DNA of 42,186 nt from Martinezella rhizogenes. Lineage in GTDB: Bacteria > Pseudomonadota > Alphaproteobacteria > Rhizobiales > Rhizobiaceae. This document shows positions 7,775 to 16,936 of the stretch, piece by piece (the stretch's first letter is position 1; each line of letters opens with the position of its first letter). The position numbers and the translations under genes were made by a program. The stretch lies in assembly GCF_027460065.1 (NCBI RefSeq), contig NZ_JAPYZZ010000015.1, positions 95,049-137,234 on the forward strand, given 5' to 3'. Under the pieces are notes generated by a model. That model was not told where the DNA came from. It did no database searches and worked only from the letters and a program-made list of their open reading frames with translations.

Positions 7775-9348
7775 GGCTTGCCCCCTTGCGGAAAGACCGA
7801 CTGAATATAGGCCTGCGGATTACCGAGACCAGCCGCCGCCTGCTGGCTGAGATTGAGCAGGCTTTCCGGGAACAGGCCGAAAAACACCACCAGCAAAGTC
7901 AGCCCCACCAGCGGCACGACAGACGGGGCCGGTGGGCGGGCGGCGGGCTGCAAGGCCGGCTGGCCGGTGGGTGCCGTTACCGGACGCCAGAAGCAGAGCA
8001 GGAAGACCCGCCCGAAGGCGATGGTGGCGATGAAGCCGGAGATGAGGATGGCGGCGGCGAGCCACCAGGCGCCGATATCTATGGCTGATTTGACCAGAAC
8101 CGCCTTCGGCCAGAAGCCGGAAAAGGGCGGCAGGCCGGAACCGGCGAAAAACAGGGCAAGCGCCAGCGCCGAAAACCACGGGGCCTGCCGGTAAAGCCCG
8201 CCAAGCGCCGCGATGCTGAAACCGCCGCCGAGGCGGGCGGCATGGCCGGCGGCGAGATAAAGCGCCGTCATCAGCACCATGGAATGCAGCGCGTAGAAGA
8301 TTGCGCCCGATACGCCTGACGGCGTGCCGATGGCGATGCCGGCCATCATGTAACCGATGCCCGATATGACGATGTAACCGAGCATGCGGCGGATATCGTT
8401 CTGTGCAAGCGCCCCCATGGCGCCCAGCACCATGGTGAGTGCCGCGGAAATGGCGATGACGATGCTGAGCTCTTCCCGCTCGACCGGAAACAGCATGACC
8501 ATGACGCGCAGCAGCGAATAGATGCCGACCTTTGTAAGCAGGCCACCAAAGAGCGCCGAAACGACGATGCGTGGCGTATGATAGGAGGCGGGCAGCCAGA
8601 AATTCACAGGGAAGGCAGCCGCCTTCATGGCGAAGGCGAGAGCAAAGAGGCTGGCGAGCGTCATCAACGGCGCGGTGCCACGCAGCTCCGTTGCCTTCAG
8701 CGCAATATCGGCCATGTTGAGCGTGCCGAAGATCGCATAGAGATAACCGACCGTGATCAGGAACAGTGTCGTACCGATGAGGTTCAGGATGGCGTATTTC
8801 AGCGCGCCATCGATCTGCTCGCGCGTGGAACCGAGCACGATGAGGCCGAAGGACGAGATCAGCAGCACCTCGAACCAGACATAGAGGTTGAAGAGATCAC
8901 CGGTCAGGAAAGCGCCGGTGACGCCCGCCATCAGCAACATCAGGAACGGATAGAAGCCATAACGCCTGCCGCTGGCATCGATATCCGCGCCGGCATGGAT
9001 GGCGCCGGCCAGCGCGACGATGGCAGCGGCGAGCGACAGGAGCGCGCCGGTGAGATCGGCGGTGAAGGCAATGCCGAAGGGCGGCAGCCAGCGGCCCATG
9101 ACCATGGTGAATGGGCCTTGCGTCGCAACCTTCCAGAGCAGTGCTGCATCGAGGATCACCAGCAAAGAAAGTGCTGCAATGGCGACTGCGGCATGGTGGC
9201 GGATGGCGTGGCGCATCATCATCAGCACGGCACCTGCGCCGATGCACAGCGCGATTGGCAGGATGATCAGCCAGTCGGCAAGCGGCACGGGCGCCATCAC
9301 GAGCGCTGCAGAAAGATCGGTCACGGTTGATGTGGTGGAGGAAGCCAT
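7771..9348 (-). CDS. mnhD: Monovalent cation/H+ antiporter subunit D
   Basis: 525 residues with about 14 membrane helices, homologous to the NuoL/M/N proton-channel subunits of complex I. Visible family features are FNLYVWFEVLLISSFGLIVLG (with the conserved helix-5 Glu), the MKAAAFPVNFWLP loop with the key Lys, and HSMVLMTALYLAAGH. The C-terminus is Pro/Ala-rich between the last helices (TGQPALQPAARPPAPSV). It follows mnhC by 19 bases, the only non-overlapping junction in the operon. Confidence 0.93.
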   Translation of the reverse strand: MASSTTSTVTDLSAALVMAPVPLADWLIILPIALCIGAGAVLMMMRHAIRHHAAVAIAALSLLVILDAALLWKVATQGPFTMVMGRWLPPFGIAFTADLTGALLSLAAAIVALAGAIHAGADIDASGRRYGFYPFLMLLMAGVTGAFLTGDLFNLYVWFEVLLISSFGLIVLGSTREQIDGALKYAILNLIGTTLFLITVGYLYAIFGTLNMADIALKATELRGTAPLMTLASLFALAFAMKAAAFPVNFWLPASYHTPRIVVSALFGGLLTKVGIYSLLRVMVMLFPVEREELSIVIAISAALTMVLGAMGALAQNDIRRMLGYIVISGIGYMMAGIAIGTPSGVSGAIFYALHSMVLMTALYLAAGHAARLGGGFSIAALGGLYRQAPWFSALALALFFAGSGLPPFSGFWPKAVLVKSAIDIGAWWLAAAILISGFIATIAFGRVFLLCFWRPVTAPTGQPALQPAARPPAPSVVPLVGLTLLVVFFGLFPESLLNLSQQAAAGLGNPQAYIQSVFPQGGKP

Positions 9349-9367
9349 GTCGTCTCTGCCTCGCCGC

Positions 9368-9745
9368 TTAATAACCGAGCGGCGGCAAGGGCTCGCCGGC
9401 GGGTTCTGCGGTGCGCATTTCGTCCGTATCGTCGGTCTGCAATTCCTGGAAGGCGCGCCAGGTCAGGACCAGAAGGAAACAGAAGAAGGAAAAGGAAATC
9501 ACGATCGCCGTCAGGATAAGCGCCTGCGGCAGCGGATTGGCGGCACCTGCGGGCAGCGTGTCCATGCCCGCCGGAATGATCGGCGGCACATCCCGCGTCA
9601 ACCGGCCGGCGGTGAACAGCAAAAGATTGACCGCATTGCCGAGAATGGCGATGCCCAGCAGCATACGGATGCTGTGGCGCGACAGCATGAGATAGATCGC
9701 CACCGAAAAGAAGATGCCGACGAGAATGGAGAAGACCGCTTCCAT
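9368..9745 (-). CDS. mnhC: Monovalent cation/H+ antiporter subunit C
   Basis: 125 residues, a NuoK-like three-helix protein: IYLMLSRHSIRMLLGIAILGNAVNLLLFTAG is the MrpC signature, followed by the ALILTAIVISFSFFCFLLVL helix. Small subunit of the Mrp complex. Start and mnhB stop share one base (TGATG-type junction), so coupling is expected. Confidence 0.93.
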   Translation of the reverse strand: MEAVFSILVGIFFSVAIYLMLSRHSIRMLLGIAILGNAVNLLLFTAGRLTRDVPPIIPAGMDTLPAGAANPLPQALILTAIVISFSFFCFLLVLTWRAFQELQTDDTDEMRTAEPAGEPLPPLGY

Positions 9746-10164
9746 CAGTCGCTTTCCCTTTCTTCCAGCGCCAGCGCAATTGACGTGATGGCGCCGACAA
9801 CGACGAGATAAACCCCGATATCGAAGGACATGACGGTGGAGAGCGGCACCTCGACGCCGAACAGGCTCGGATAAATCCAGAGGCCGGTCATGAAAGGCAC
9901 GCCTGATGCCATGGAGACAAGGCCTGACAGCATGGCCAGAAGTAGCCCTGCCCCGGCAATCGAGAGCGGATGAAAGACGATGGCGCGCCGCACGGCCGCC
10001 ACGCCATAGGCGATGCCATAGATCGAGAGCGCCGAAACGGCAATCAAGCCGCCGATGAAACCGCCGCCCGGCTCGTTATGGCCGCGCAGCAGCACGAAGA
10101 TGGAAAACAGCACCATGAGACTGGTCACGACAGGCGCGACCGTGCGCAGGATGAGCGTGTTCAT
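9745..10164 (-). CDS. mnhB: Monovalent cation/H+ antiporter subunit B
   Basis: 139 residues with four helices. [24 protein letters not shown] is the MrpB signature loop. It is a separate gene here, whereas some rhizobial Pha systems have subunits A and B fused. Overlaps mnhA by 4 bases. Confidence 0.93.
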   Translation of the reverse strand: MNTLILRTVAPVVTSLMVLFSIFVLLRGHNEPGGGFIGGLIAVSALSIYGIAYGVAAVRRAIVFHPLSIAGAGLLLAMLSGLVSMASGVPFMTGLWIYPSLFGVEVPLSTVMSFDIGVYLVVVGAITSIALALEERESD

Positions 10165-12530
10165 GTCCGCGCTCCCTTCTTTTTCGCCGTCTTCGCCGGC
10201 CCCTTGAGGGCGGCGGCGGGGCGGATGCGGATGAGCGCGAGGATGGCAAGGCCGGTTATCATCACGACGGCGATTTCGCCGAGCGTATCCGTGCCGCGGA
10301 AATCGACGATGATGACATTCACCACATTTGCGCCGTGGGCGATGACCTTGGAATAGGTATTGTAGAACTCGGTCAGGCGGTTGTCGAAGCTCGCTTGCGT
10401 CGCCCGCATCAGGAACAGGGCAAAGCCGGTTCCGCAGGCGATGGCGATGGTGCTATCGAGCAGTTTCTGGCCAAGCCCGCGATGGTCCGACGGCGACAGG
10501 CGCAACCGCGTCATGACAAGCGTCAGGATGACCACCGAGAGCGTCTCGACCATGAATTGCGTGAAGGAGAGATCGGGCGCACCGAACAGCAGGAAGATGA
10601 CCGCCACCGCAAAACCCTGAATGCCGAGCGCGATGATGGCCGTCAGCCGGCTCGATGCCGTCAAGACCGCGAGAAGACCCGCCACCGCGATGACGATGAA
10701 GGTCAGCTCATGGATGGGCATATCATGCGGCCAGGCCGGGATCGACGGCAGTTCGTCATAAAGGAACAGCGGCACCAAAAGCACGGCGGCGATGACGGCG
10801 AAGGTGGCGGTGACGTAGAACTCCAGCCGGCCGGGCTGGATGAGCCGCGTGATGTGGAAGGAAATCCTCACCAGCGTCTCGATGAAGACATCAAAGCCCC
10901 TGTCCGGCCCGGCCCCCAGCGCCTTGAAGCTGCGGTCCATCAGGCTGCGCACCGTGGAAAGCTGGGTGTAAAGGACGATGCCGAGCGCGATCGTCAGCAG
11001 CGACAGGCCAAGCGGCAGGCCTATATGGGGAATGAGCGAGATTTCCACCGGGCGCGGCTCACCCGCAATCGCGCTTGCCATGGGGGTGGAGATGTAAAAA
11101 TGTGCGATGCCGGCAAAGAGCGCAATGGTGAGCCCCTTCAATGCCAGAAGCGCCGGGCCGAGCCAGAGCAGCAGCGGGCCCTCATGCGCGTGTTTCGGCG
11201 TTTTCACCGGCTTGCCGATGAAGGGTTTCAAGCCCACGGCGAAGGCAACGGCGAACATCAGCCCGTTGCCGAGAATGGCGATGCCGGTAAACAGCACCGC
11301 GCGCGGATTGCCATGCGCCAGCGCATAATAAATCTCTTCCTTGGCGAGGAAACCGAAAAATGGCGGCAGGCCGGCCATGGAGATGGCCGCGGCAAGTGCG
11401 GCCGCGAAGGTGATGGGCATGGCCTTGCGCAGGCCGCCGAGCTTCGTCACATCACGCGTGCCGGTCTCGTGATCGATGATGCCCGCGGCCATGAACAGGG
11501 CGCCCTTGAACAGCGAATGCGCCACCAGATAAAGCATCGCCGCCTCGATGGCGTGGTCCGAGCCGAAACCGGTGAGCATGACGAGCAGGCCGAGCGAGGA
11601 GACGGTGGTATAGGCAAGCATCAGCTTCAGGTCTGTCTGGCGCACGGCGAGCAGCGCGCCGGTCAGCATGGTCAGGCCGCCGAAGAAGGGCAGCAGGATT
11701 TGCCAGGCGGCCGTGTCGCCGAGAACCGGGTTAAGCCGCATCAGCAGATAGACGCCGGCCTTCACCATGGTTGCCGAATGCAGATAGGCCGAGACCGGCG
11801 TGGGCGCTTCCATCGCGTTGGGCAGCCAGAAATGGAACGGAAACTGCGCTGATTTGGTGAAGGCGCCGCCGAGAACCAGCAGCAGCGCCGCCAGATAAAA
11901 CGGGCTGTCACGCAATATATCGCCGCCGCGTACCAGCATGGACAATTGCGTCAAGCCGCTGATGTCCCAGATGAAGATCAGCCCGGCAAGCAGCAAAAGC
12001 CCACCGCCGCCCGTCACCACCAGCGCCTGCAGCGCGGCACGACGCGAGGCGGCGCGCTCGTGGTCGAAGCCGATCAGCAGGAAGGAGGTGATGGAGGTGA
12101 GTTCCCAGAACACGAACAGCATCAGCAGGCTGTCGGAGACCACGACGCCCAGCATCGCGCCCATGAACAGCAGCAGGAAGGAGAGGAACCGGCCCTGCTG
12201 CGGATGCCCCTTCATGTAACCACCGGCATAAAGCACGATCAGCATGCCAATGCCCGTTATCAGCAGCGCGAAGGTGAGCGACAGGCCATCGATGAACCAG
12301 GAGAAGCTGAGATTGAAGCTCGGCACCCAGGCATAACCGCCCGTTACCACACCGCCCGCCGCAATCTGCGGCAGCATCAGCGCGAAATGCACGAAGGCGA
12401 AAGCCGGCGCGATCGCGATGATCCATGCGGCATTATGGCCGAACCTTTTCACCAGGGCCGGCGCGGCAAGCGCTGCCACAAATGGCAAAAACAGCGACAG
12501 GAATGTCAGCGCCGTGACATCTGATGTCAT
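10161..12530 (-). CDS. mnhA: Monovalent cation/H+ antiporter subunit A
   Basis: 789 residues, typical of MrpA, with about 20 membrane helices. The NuoL-like N-terminal part carries [20 protein letters not shown] (conserved helix-5 Glu), [39 protein letters not shown] and [23 protein letters not shown]; the MrpA-specific C-terminal part follows from about residue 620 ([21 protein letters not shown]). It is the largest, proton-translocating subunit. First gene of mnhABCDEFG, so the operon promoter lies in 12531-12732. Rhizobial Pha systems of this type act in K+ or Na+ efflux and pH tolerance; which ion is not readable here. Confidence 0.95.
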   Translation of the reverse strand: MTSDVTALTFLSLFLPFVAALAAPALVKRFGHNAAWIIAIAPAFAFVHFALMLPQIAAGGVVTGGYAWVPSFNLSFSWFIDGLSLTFALLITGIGMLIVLYAGGYMKGHPQQGRFLSFLLLFMGAMLGVVVSDSLLMLFVFWELTSITSFLLIGFDHERAASRRAALQALVVTGGGGLLLLAGLIFIWDISGLTQLSMLVRGGDILRDSPFYLAALLLVLGGAFTKSAQFPFHFWLPNAMEAPTPVSAYLHSATMVKAGVYLLMRLNPVLGDTAAWQILLPFFGGLTMLTGALLAVRQTDLKLMLAYTTVSSLGLLVMLTGFGSDHAIEAAMLYLVAHSLFKGALFMAAGIIDHETGTRDVTKLGGLRKAMPITFAAALAAAISMAGLPPFFGFLAKEEIYYALAHGNPRAVLFTGIAILGNGLMFAVAFAVGLKPFIGKPVKTPKHAHEGPLLLWLGPALLALKGLTIALFAGIAHFYISTPMASAIAGEPRPVEISLIPHIGLPLGLSLLTIALGIVLYTQLSTVRSLMDRSFKALGAGPDRGFDVFIETLVRISFHITRLIQPGRLEFYVTATFAVIAAVLLVPLFLYDELPSIPAWPHDMPIHELTFIVIAVAGLLAVLTASSRLTAIIALGIQGFAVAVIFLLFGAPDLSFTQFMVETLSVVILTLVMTRLRLSPSDHRGLGQKLLDSTIAIACGTGFALFLMRATQASFDNRLTEFYNTYSKVIAHGANVVNVIIVDFRGTDTLGEIAVVMITGLAILALIRIRPAAALKGPAKTAKKKGART

Positions 12531-12648
12531 TCACATCTCCTGGGATGTCCCCCATCCCTGCGCGCCAATGCATGGCGTTCTTCTTTCAAATCGAGTTTCA
12601 GTTAAGCCATACACACTGCCATCTCAACCCAAATCGGTACTGCCGCCC

Positions 12649-12666
12649 CATAACGAACGCGTTATG
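12649..12666. promoter_or_regulatory. Palindrome between mnhA and msrB
   Basis: CATAACG-AACG-CGTTATG, perfect 7-base arms with a 4-base spacer, sits in the divergent promoter region of the antiporter operon and msrB. A regulator site for either is possible; there is no other support. Confidence 0.35.
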
Positions 12667-12732
12667 ACGCCCCGCCCCTTTCAATCGGCGGCGGCGATGA
12701 TTATTTGAGGCGGGAACAGAAAGGATCATTCC

Positions 12733-13140
12733 ATGAGCGATCTGACATCCCCGAAGGTGAACAAGACCGATGCCGAATGGCGTGAACAGCTGACACCGGA
12801 GCAATATCGCATCCTGCGCGAACACGGCACGGAACGCGCCTTCACCGGACCCTACTGGAACTCGACGGAAAAAGGCCTCTACCGCTGTGCGGCCTGCGAC
12901 GAGCCGCTATTCCTCTCGGATACGAAGTTCGATGCCGGCTGCGGCTGGCCGAGCTATTTCGAGCCTGTGAAGCCAGGTGCTGTGACGGAACATCGCGATG
13001 CGACCCACGGTATGGTGCGCACGGAAATCCGCTGCGCCAATTGCGGCGGCCATCTCGGCCACGTCTTCCCCGACGGCCCGCCGCCCACCGGCCTGCGTTA
13101 TTGCATCAACGGCCATTCGATGGTGTTCGAGCCGGTTTGA
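12733..13140 (+). CDS. msrB: Peptide methionine (R)-S-oxide reductase MsrB
   Basis: 135 residues of the MsrB fold, which reduces methionine-R-sulfoxide in proteins using thioredoxin. Two CxxC pairs bind structural zinc (Cys52/Cys55 and Cys101/Cys104). The catalytic cysteine is Cys124 in RYCINGHSM, and Cys70 in [10 protein letters not shown] is in the place of the resolving cysteine. No signal peptide, so cytoplasmic. AAAGGA lies upstream of the start. Divergent from the antiporter operon and followed by a family B repeat. Confidence 0.96.
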   Translation: MSDLTSPKVNKTDAEWREQLTPEQYRILREHGTERAFTGPYWNSTEKGLYRCAACDEPLFLSDTKFDAGCGWPSYFEPVKPGAVTEHRDATHGMVRTEIRCANCGGHLGHVFPDGPPPTGLRYCINGHSMVFEPV

Positions 13141-13162
13141 GCGGCAAGACCGTGCCGCGAGC

Positions 13163-13284
13163 TTCTTCTCCCCGCCGGGGAGAAGATGGCCCGAAGGGTC
13201 AGATGAGGGGGCGACGTTGCCGGATTTCGGAGAGCTCGCCCCCTCATCCCGCTGCCGCGACCTTCTCCCCGGCGGGGAGAAGAA
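13163..13284. repeat. RIME1-like palindromic repeat, family B copy
   Basis: Ends are two GC-rich palindromes of the CTTCTCCCC/GGGGAGAAG type; the interior has a second inverted pair (GATGAGGGGGC with GCCCCCTCAT). Full copies also occur at 14763-14886 and 19635-19761. Here it lies between the convergent msrB and acetyltransferase genes, where its hairpins could stop transcription from both sides. Confidence 0.85.
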
Positions 13285-13324
13285 ACAAGCGGTATGAGCC
13301 CGATCCAGAGGTGGCCTTCAGCTT

Positions 13325-13822
13325 TCAGCCTAATTTCAGTTCCATGCAGGTCAAATCCAGCCAGCGGCCGAACTTGATACCGACTTCCGAAAATCTTCCG
13401 ACCACCCGGAAACCGAGGCTTTCATGCAGGCGGATGGAGGCGGTGTTTTCCGCCTCGATGGCGGCGATCAGCACATGTATGTCGTTGCCGGTGGCATGGT
13501 CGATCAGCGCCTGCATCAGCCGCTTGCCGATGCCGTGGCCGCGGGCATCCTTATGCACATAAACCGAATGTTCGCGGGTATGGCGATAGCCGTCAAAAGC
13601 GCGCCAGTCGCCATAGGATGCGTAGCCGGCAACCTTGCCTTCGAGGATGGCGACGATGACCGGAAAACCGCGTGACGTGCGGGCGGCGAACCATTCCTTC
13701 CGGTTCTCCAGATCGACCACGGCCTCGTTCCAGATCGCCGTCGTGTTCACAACCGCCTCGTTATAAATCTCCATGATGCCGGAGAGATCGTCCACGGTCG
13801 CGTCACGCAGTTCCACGGTCAT
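13325..13822 (-). CDS. GNAT family N-acetyltransferase, phosphinothricin acetyltransferase-like
   Basis: 165 residues. The series LSGIMEIYNEAVVNTTAIW, AGYASYGDWRAFDGYRHTREHSVYV, acetyl-CoA loop DARGHGIGKRLMQAL and HVLIAAIEAENTASIRLHESLGFRVVG follows the bar/pat (phosphinothricin or methionine sulfone/sulfoximine acetyltransferase) branch of GNAT enzymes. Cytoplasmic. The true substrate cannot be told from sequence; YwnH/MddA-type members acetylate methionine sulfone, which would suit the nearby msrB, but that is inference. It converges on msrB across a repeat. Confidence 0.88.
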   Translation of the reverse strand: MTVELRDATVDDLSGIMEIYNEAVVNTTAIWNEAVVDLENRKEWFAARTSRGFPVIVAILEGKVAGYASYGDWRAFDGYRHTREHSVYVHKDARGHGIGKRLMQALIDHATGNDIHVLIAAIEAENTASIRLHESLGFRVVGRFSEVGIKFGRWLDLTCMELKLG

Positions 13823-13924
13823 TATTGCTTCGCCCTCATATTTCCCAATGAGCGGCTGCGGAAAGGCGGCGGCTCTGGACGAGCCTTAAGCGATGACGCG
13901 GAGCAATGTCCAGTGCGCCGAGAG

Positions 13925-14593
13925 TTACGACGCCAGGGGAACGAGGCTGAAGGCGGTGACCACGGCGAAATAATGCACCGCGGCCGCGGAGACCACGAAA
14001 CCGTGCCAGATGGCATTCTGGAAGCGCAGCTTTTCCCAGACATGGAAGATCACGCCGAGCGAATAGATGACGCCGCCGGCGACGATGAGCCAGAGCGTGA
14101 CCGGGGCGAGATGCGACGACAGGGGGCCGACCACCATGATGCCGCTCCAGCCCATGGCGAGATAAAGGCCGATGGCAACCCGGTCGTAACGGCCGGGAAA
14201 CAGGCATTTGAGGAGGATGCCGCAGATGGCCGCAAGCCAGATGAGGCCCAGCATGACGGCGATCAGCGGATCGTGAATGCCGCGCATCAGGAACGGCGTA
14301 TAGGTGGCGGCGATGAGAATGAAGATCGCCGAATGATCGAGCCGGCGCAGGAACCATTTCACCCTGGAATGCGGCCAGATATTGTAGGTGAAGGACACGG
14401 AAAGACAGGCAACGAGACCGAGACCATAAATCCACGCCGCCGCAATCGCGCTCAGCGTGCCCCAGGCAGTCGCGTAAAAAATCAGCGCCGTGGCGCCCAC
14501 CAGCGCAAATACGATACCGACGCCGTGGACGATGCCATCGGCGACGATCTCGTGAAAATCATACTGGCGCCCGAACCGCCACATCTCGCTCAT
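13925..14593 (-). CDS. Hemolysin III family (PAQR/TrhA-like) membrane protein
   Basis: 222 residues with seven predicted membrane helices. The three conserved motifs of the family are visible: DGIVHGVG near the N-terminus, WFLRRLDHSAIFILIAATYTPF in the middle, and WHGFVVSAAAVHYFAVV near the C-terminus, supplying the Ser/His/Asp/His cluster thought to bind zinc. Family members are called hemolysin III or TrhA and influence membrane lipid homeostasis; hemolysis is not implied. The gene is followed on the same strand by the acetyltransferase gene after about 100 bases. Confidence 0.9.
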   Translation of the reverse strand: MSEMWRFGRQYDFHEIVADGIVHGVGIVFALVGATALIFYATAWGTLSAIAAAWIYGLGLVACLSVSFTYNIWPHSRVKWFLRRLDHSAIFILIAATYTPFLMRGIHDPLIAVMLGLIWLAAICGILLKCLFPGRYDRVAIGLYLAMGWSGIMVVGPLSSHLAPVTLWLIVAGGVIYSLGVIFHVWEKLRFQNAIWHGFVVSAAAVHYFAVVTAFSLVPLAS

Positions 14594-14917
14594 TGGTCCA
14601 ATCCCGTCTGCGTGCTTTCATCAAAGCATGGAGACAATATTAGACAGGAACAAGACAGCGTCCGGTTAACGGCGATCAAATTGCGTTCGAGGCTGTTGCG
14701 AAAGGAGAGGTCTTGTTTCGCTTGAGCCATCCAGCGCCGGCATAGCGAGTGGTCCCCGCTTGTTTCTTCTCCCCGCCGGGGAGAAGGTCGCGGCAGCGGG
14801 ATGAGGGGGCAAGGGTAGAGATATCCGGTGAGCTAGCCCCCTCATCCGACCCTTCGGGCCACCTTCTCCCCGGCGGGGAGAAGAAACGGGAGGCGACCTC
14901 GCACTCCAAATTACCCC
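14594..14917. other. Intergenic region occupied mainly by a family B repeat
   Basis: 324 bases between a DksA-like gene and the hemolysin III gene, both on the minus strand. The left 170 bases (14594-14762) must hold the hemolysin III promoter; the remainder is the repeat. No other structure seen. Confidence 0.5.
14763..14886. repeat. RIME1-like palindromic repeat, family B copy
   Basis: Same structure as 13163-13284: terminal palindromes in opposite orientation and inner pair CAGCGGGATGAGGGGGC / GCCCCCTCATCCGACC. It lies 32 bases after the stop of the DksA-like gene and could act as its transcript end. Confidence 0.85.
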
Positions 14918-15238
14918 TCACAAAGCCGCAGCACACTCCTGGCAGAACGGCGTATAAGGCACCGCATTCAGCCGATCCTCCGAAATCCTCTTGCCGCATT
15001 TGACGCAGGTGCCGAAAGTGCCACTCGCGATGCGGTCGAGCGCGGCGTCGATGGCGCGCAGTTCGTCCTGACCCACCTGCCCCAGCTCGTCCAGCACCTC
15101 GTCATTGCTGCGTTCGCTGGCGCGATCCTCGTCATCGGGATTGCGCGGCTCTTCGAAATCGGCCTCGATTTTGTGCAGACGGCGATAAAGCTCGCGCTGA
15201 CGGTCACGCAGGATTTTCTCATAACTTTCGACATTCAT
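14918..15238 (-). CDS. DksA/TraR family C4 zinc-finger protein
   Basis: 106 residues: coiled-coil N-terminal helices (YEKILRDRQRELYRRLHKIEADF and LDELGQVGQDELRAIDAALDRI), then the zinc finger TCVKCGKRISEDRLNAVPYTPFCQEC with Cys78, Cys81, Cys99 and Cys102. DksA-type proteins enter the RNA polymerase secondary channel and modify initiation with ppGpp. At 106 residues it is shorter than E. coli DksA (151) and lacks its long N-terminus, so it is one of the short DksA-like paralogs of Rhizobiales rather than the main DksA. GGAGGAAAA precedes the start. Confidence 0.9.
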   Translation of the reverse strand: MNVESYEKILRDRQRELYRRLHKIEADFEEPRNPDDEDRASERSNDEVLDELGQVGQDELRAIDAALDRIASGTFGTCVKCGKRISEDRLNAVPYTPFCQECAAAL

Positions 15239-15299
15239 GGACTTTTCCTCCAGCCGATACGGGCGGAAAACCCGCCCGCAACCCTAAAACGTCAAACTC

Positions 15300-15710
15300 T
15301 TATCTATCCACCAACACCGAGCATTTGGCGTGGCGCACCACGCGGTCGGCGGTGGCGCCGATGAAATAGTTGCTGAAGTCCGGTGTATGCGACGCGATAA
15401 TGATGAGATCCGCCTTGTGTTCCTCGGCGGCGGCGATGATCTCGCGTGCGGGTGCGCCGCTTCTGATTTCCTGGCTGCCCTTGAAACCGGCCTTGGTCTT
15501 GAGGTCCAAAAGCTTGGTCTTGGCGTCCTTGATGGCGTTTTCGATGAGGTCGACAGGCAGGTCGATCGCCATATAACCCGGCAGTTCCTCGACCACGTTG
15601 ATGAGAACGATCTCGCCGTCGGGGTCCAGCAGCGCCTTGGCCTTTTCGAGGATCTTTTCCCCCTTGTCGGTGGCGCTGAGGTCTACCGGTACGATGATCT
15701 TCTTGTACAT
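15300..15710 (-). CDS. Universal stress protein, UspA family
   Basis: 136 residues: MYKKIIVPVDLSATDKGEKILEKA at the start (ATP-binding Asp in VDLS) and the closing DLIIIASHTPDFSNYFIGATADRVVRHAKCSVLVDR, an approximate match to the nucleotide-binding G-x-x-...-S motif. Usp proteins are cytoplasmic dimers induced by stress or growth arrest. ATG 15710 has AAAGGAGA at ideal spacing, so the longer frame starting at 15761 is rejected. Upstream of the DksA-like gene on the same strand with about 60 bases between. Confidence 0.93.
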   Translation of the reverse strand: MYKKIIVPVDLSATDKGEKILEKAKALLDPDGEIVLINVVEELPGYMAIDLPVDLIENAIKDAKTKLLDLKTKAGFKGSQEIRSGAPAREIIAAAEEHKADLIIIASHTPDFSNYFIGATADRVVRHAKCSVLVDR

Positions 15711-15989
15711 GGCTGTCTCCTTTGGCTTGATCCGCCATTTAACGTGTCGGGCTAGGCTCATATTTCCCCGGCAGCGCCGCCTTCACCTTGATCGAAGTCA
15801 AAGCCGCAAGCGGCGTCAGCGGGTGGCATTGTCAACGAATGGTGGACAGTCAATCGCCGTGCCGCGATCTTTGCTGAACGACGAAACCAGCCCATATTCG
15901 GCTCTAACAAACGCCGCAAAGCGGCGTCGGCCGATATCTTCGGCGACCGATCCGCCCCTTGGCGCTTCGGATTCAATATGGAGATCATG

Positions 15990-16850
15990 ATGAGTGAAAT
16001 CAAACAATTCGCCCTGACGCGGCCGGCCTATGTCGGTCAGGCGCATCTCGTCGTTCACGATCTGCCGCGCGTTTCGGATTTCTACCAGAAGATCATCGGT
16101 CTTTCCGTTCTCGAAAAGAACCCGAGCGGTGAAGTGCTTGGCGTAAACGGCCAGCCGCTCTTGACGCTCTCCACCTCCGACACGGCGGAACGCGCGCCGC
16201 GCAATGCCGCCGGCCTGTTCCACACCGCCTTCCTGATGCCGAGCCGCAATGATCTCGCCCATTGGCTGGCGCATGCTGCCCATAACAATGTCCAGCTTCA
16301 GGGCGCATCCGACCATCTGGTCAGCGAGGCGATCTATCTCGCCGACCCGGAAGGCAATGGTATCGAGGTCTATCGCGACCGTTCGCCGGATGAATGGAGC
16401 TACCAGCCTGACGGAACGGTGGAGATGGCGACGATCGGCCTCAACCTGCAGGCACTTTACGACAGCGCGCCGAAGACGGCCTTTACCGGTGCCGCTGATG
16501 GCACGGCCATCGGCCACATCCATCTGCAGGTCGGCAACATTCCGCAAGCGGATGAATTTTATCAGGATGTGCTGGGGCTGAAGATCATGGCACGTTATCC
16601 CGGTGCGAGCTTCTTCGGCTCGGGGGCCTATCATCATCATGTCGCCGCCAATATCTGGAACAGCCGGGGTGCTACGGCGCGCAAGGACAATATGACGGGG
16701 CTTTCCGGTTACTCGCTGAAATTCAACGAGCCTGAAGCACTCGAAAAGGCTGTCGCTGCGCTCGACCGGCTGGAAATCGCAACCGAGCGGCAAAGCGATG
16801 GCATCGTTCTGAAAGACCCATGGGGCATCGGACTAAAGCTTTCCGCATAA
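15990..16850 (+). CDS. VOC family extradiol dioxygenase-like protein (CatE type)
   Basis: 286 residues with two vicinal-oxygen-chelate halves. First half: YVGQAHLVVHDLPRVSDFYQKIIGL to DPEGNGIEVYRDR. Second half: GHIHLQVGNIPQADEFYQDVLGLKIMARYPGASFFGSGAYHHHVAANIW to KDPWGIGLKLSA. It resembles the CatE-like catechol 2,3-dioxygenases, which use a His/His/Glu-bound Fe or Mn. The C-terminal metal Glu normally seen near DPxGxxIEL is Leu here, but Glu in GIEVYRDR is present in the first half, so activity is uncertain. The start is one of ATG 15978, 15987 or 15990; GGAG at 15980 favours 15987 or 15990. Confidence 0.82.
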   Translation: MSEIKQFALTRPAYVGQAHLVVHDLPRVSDFYQKIIGLSVLEKNPSGEVLGVNGQPLLTLSTSDTAERAPRNAAGLFHTAFLMPSRNDLAHWLAHAAHNNVQLQGASDHLVSEAIYLADPEGNGIEVYRDRSPDEWSYQPDGTVEMATIGLNLQALYDSAPKTAFTGAADGTAIGHIHLQVGNIPQADEFYQDVLGLKIMARYPGASFFGSGAYHHHVAANIWNSRGATARKDNMTGLSGYSLKFNEPEALEKAVAALDRLEIATERQSDGIVLKDPWGIGLKLSA

Positions 16851-16936
16851 ACGTAAAAAGGGGCGGCCAAAAATTTGCGCCGCCCCGGAACCGCCATATT
16901 TTTCGAACGTTTGTGCCCTTATTGGGGGACAGTTCA

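Noticed and set aside
10335..11852. 505-codon plus-strand frame opposite mnhA
   Set aside because: Charged, low-complexity translation with many Arg, Gln and His; a shadow of the membrane protein gene.
16820..16936. Upstream extension of the AI-2E permease gene
   Set aside because: It overlaps the end of the dioxygenase-like gene, lacks a ribosome binding site, and 16937 has a good one.
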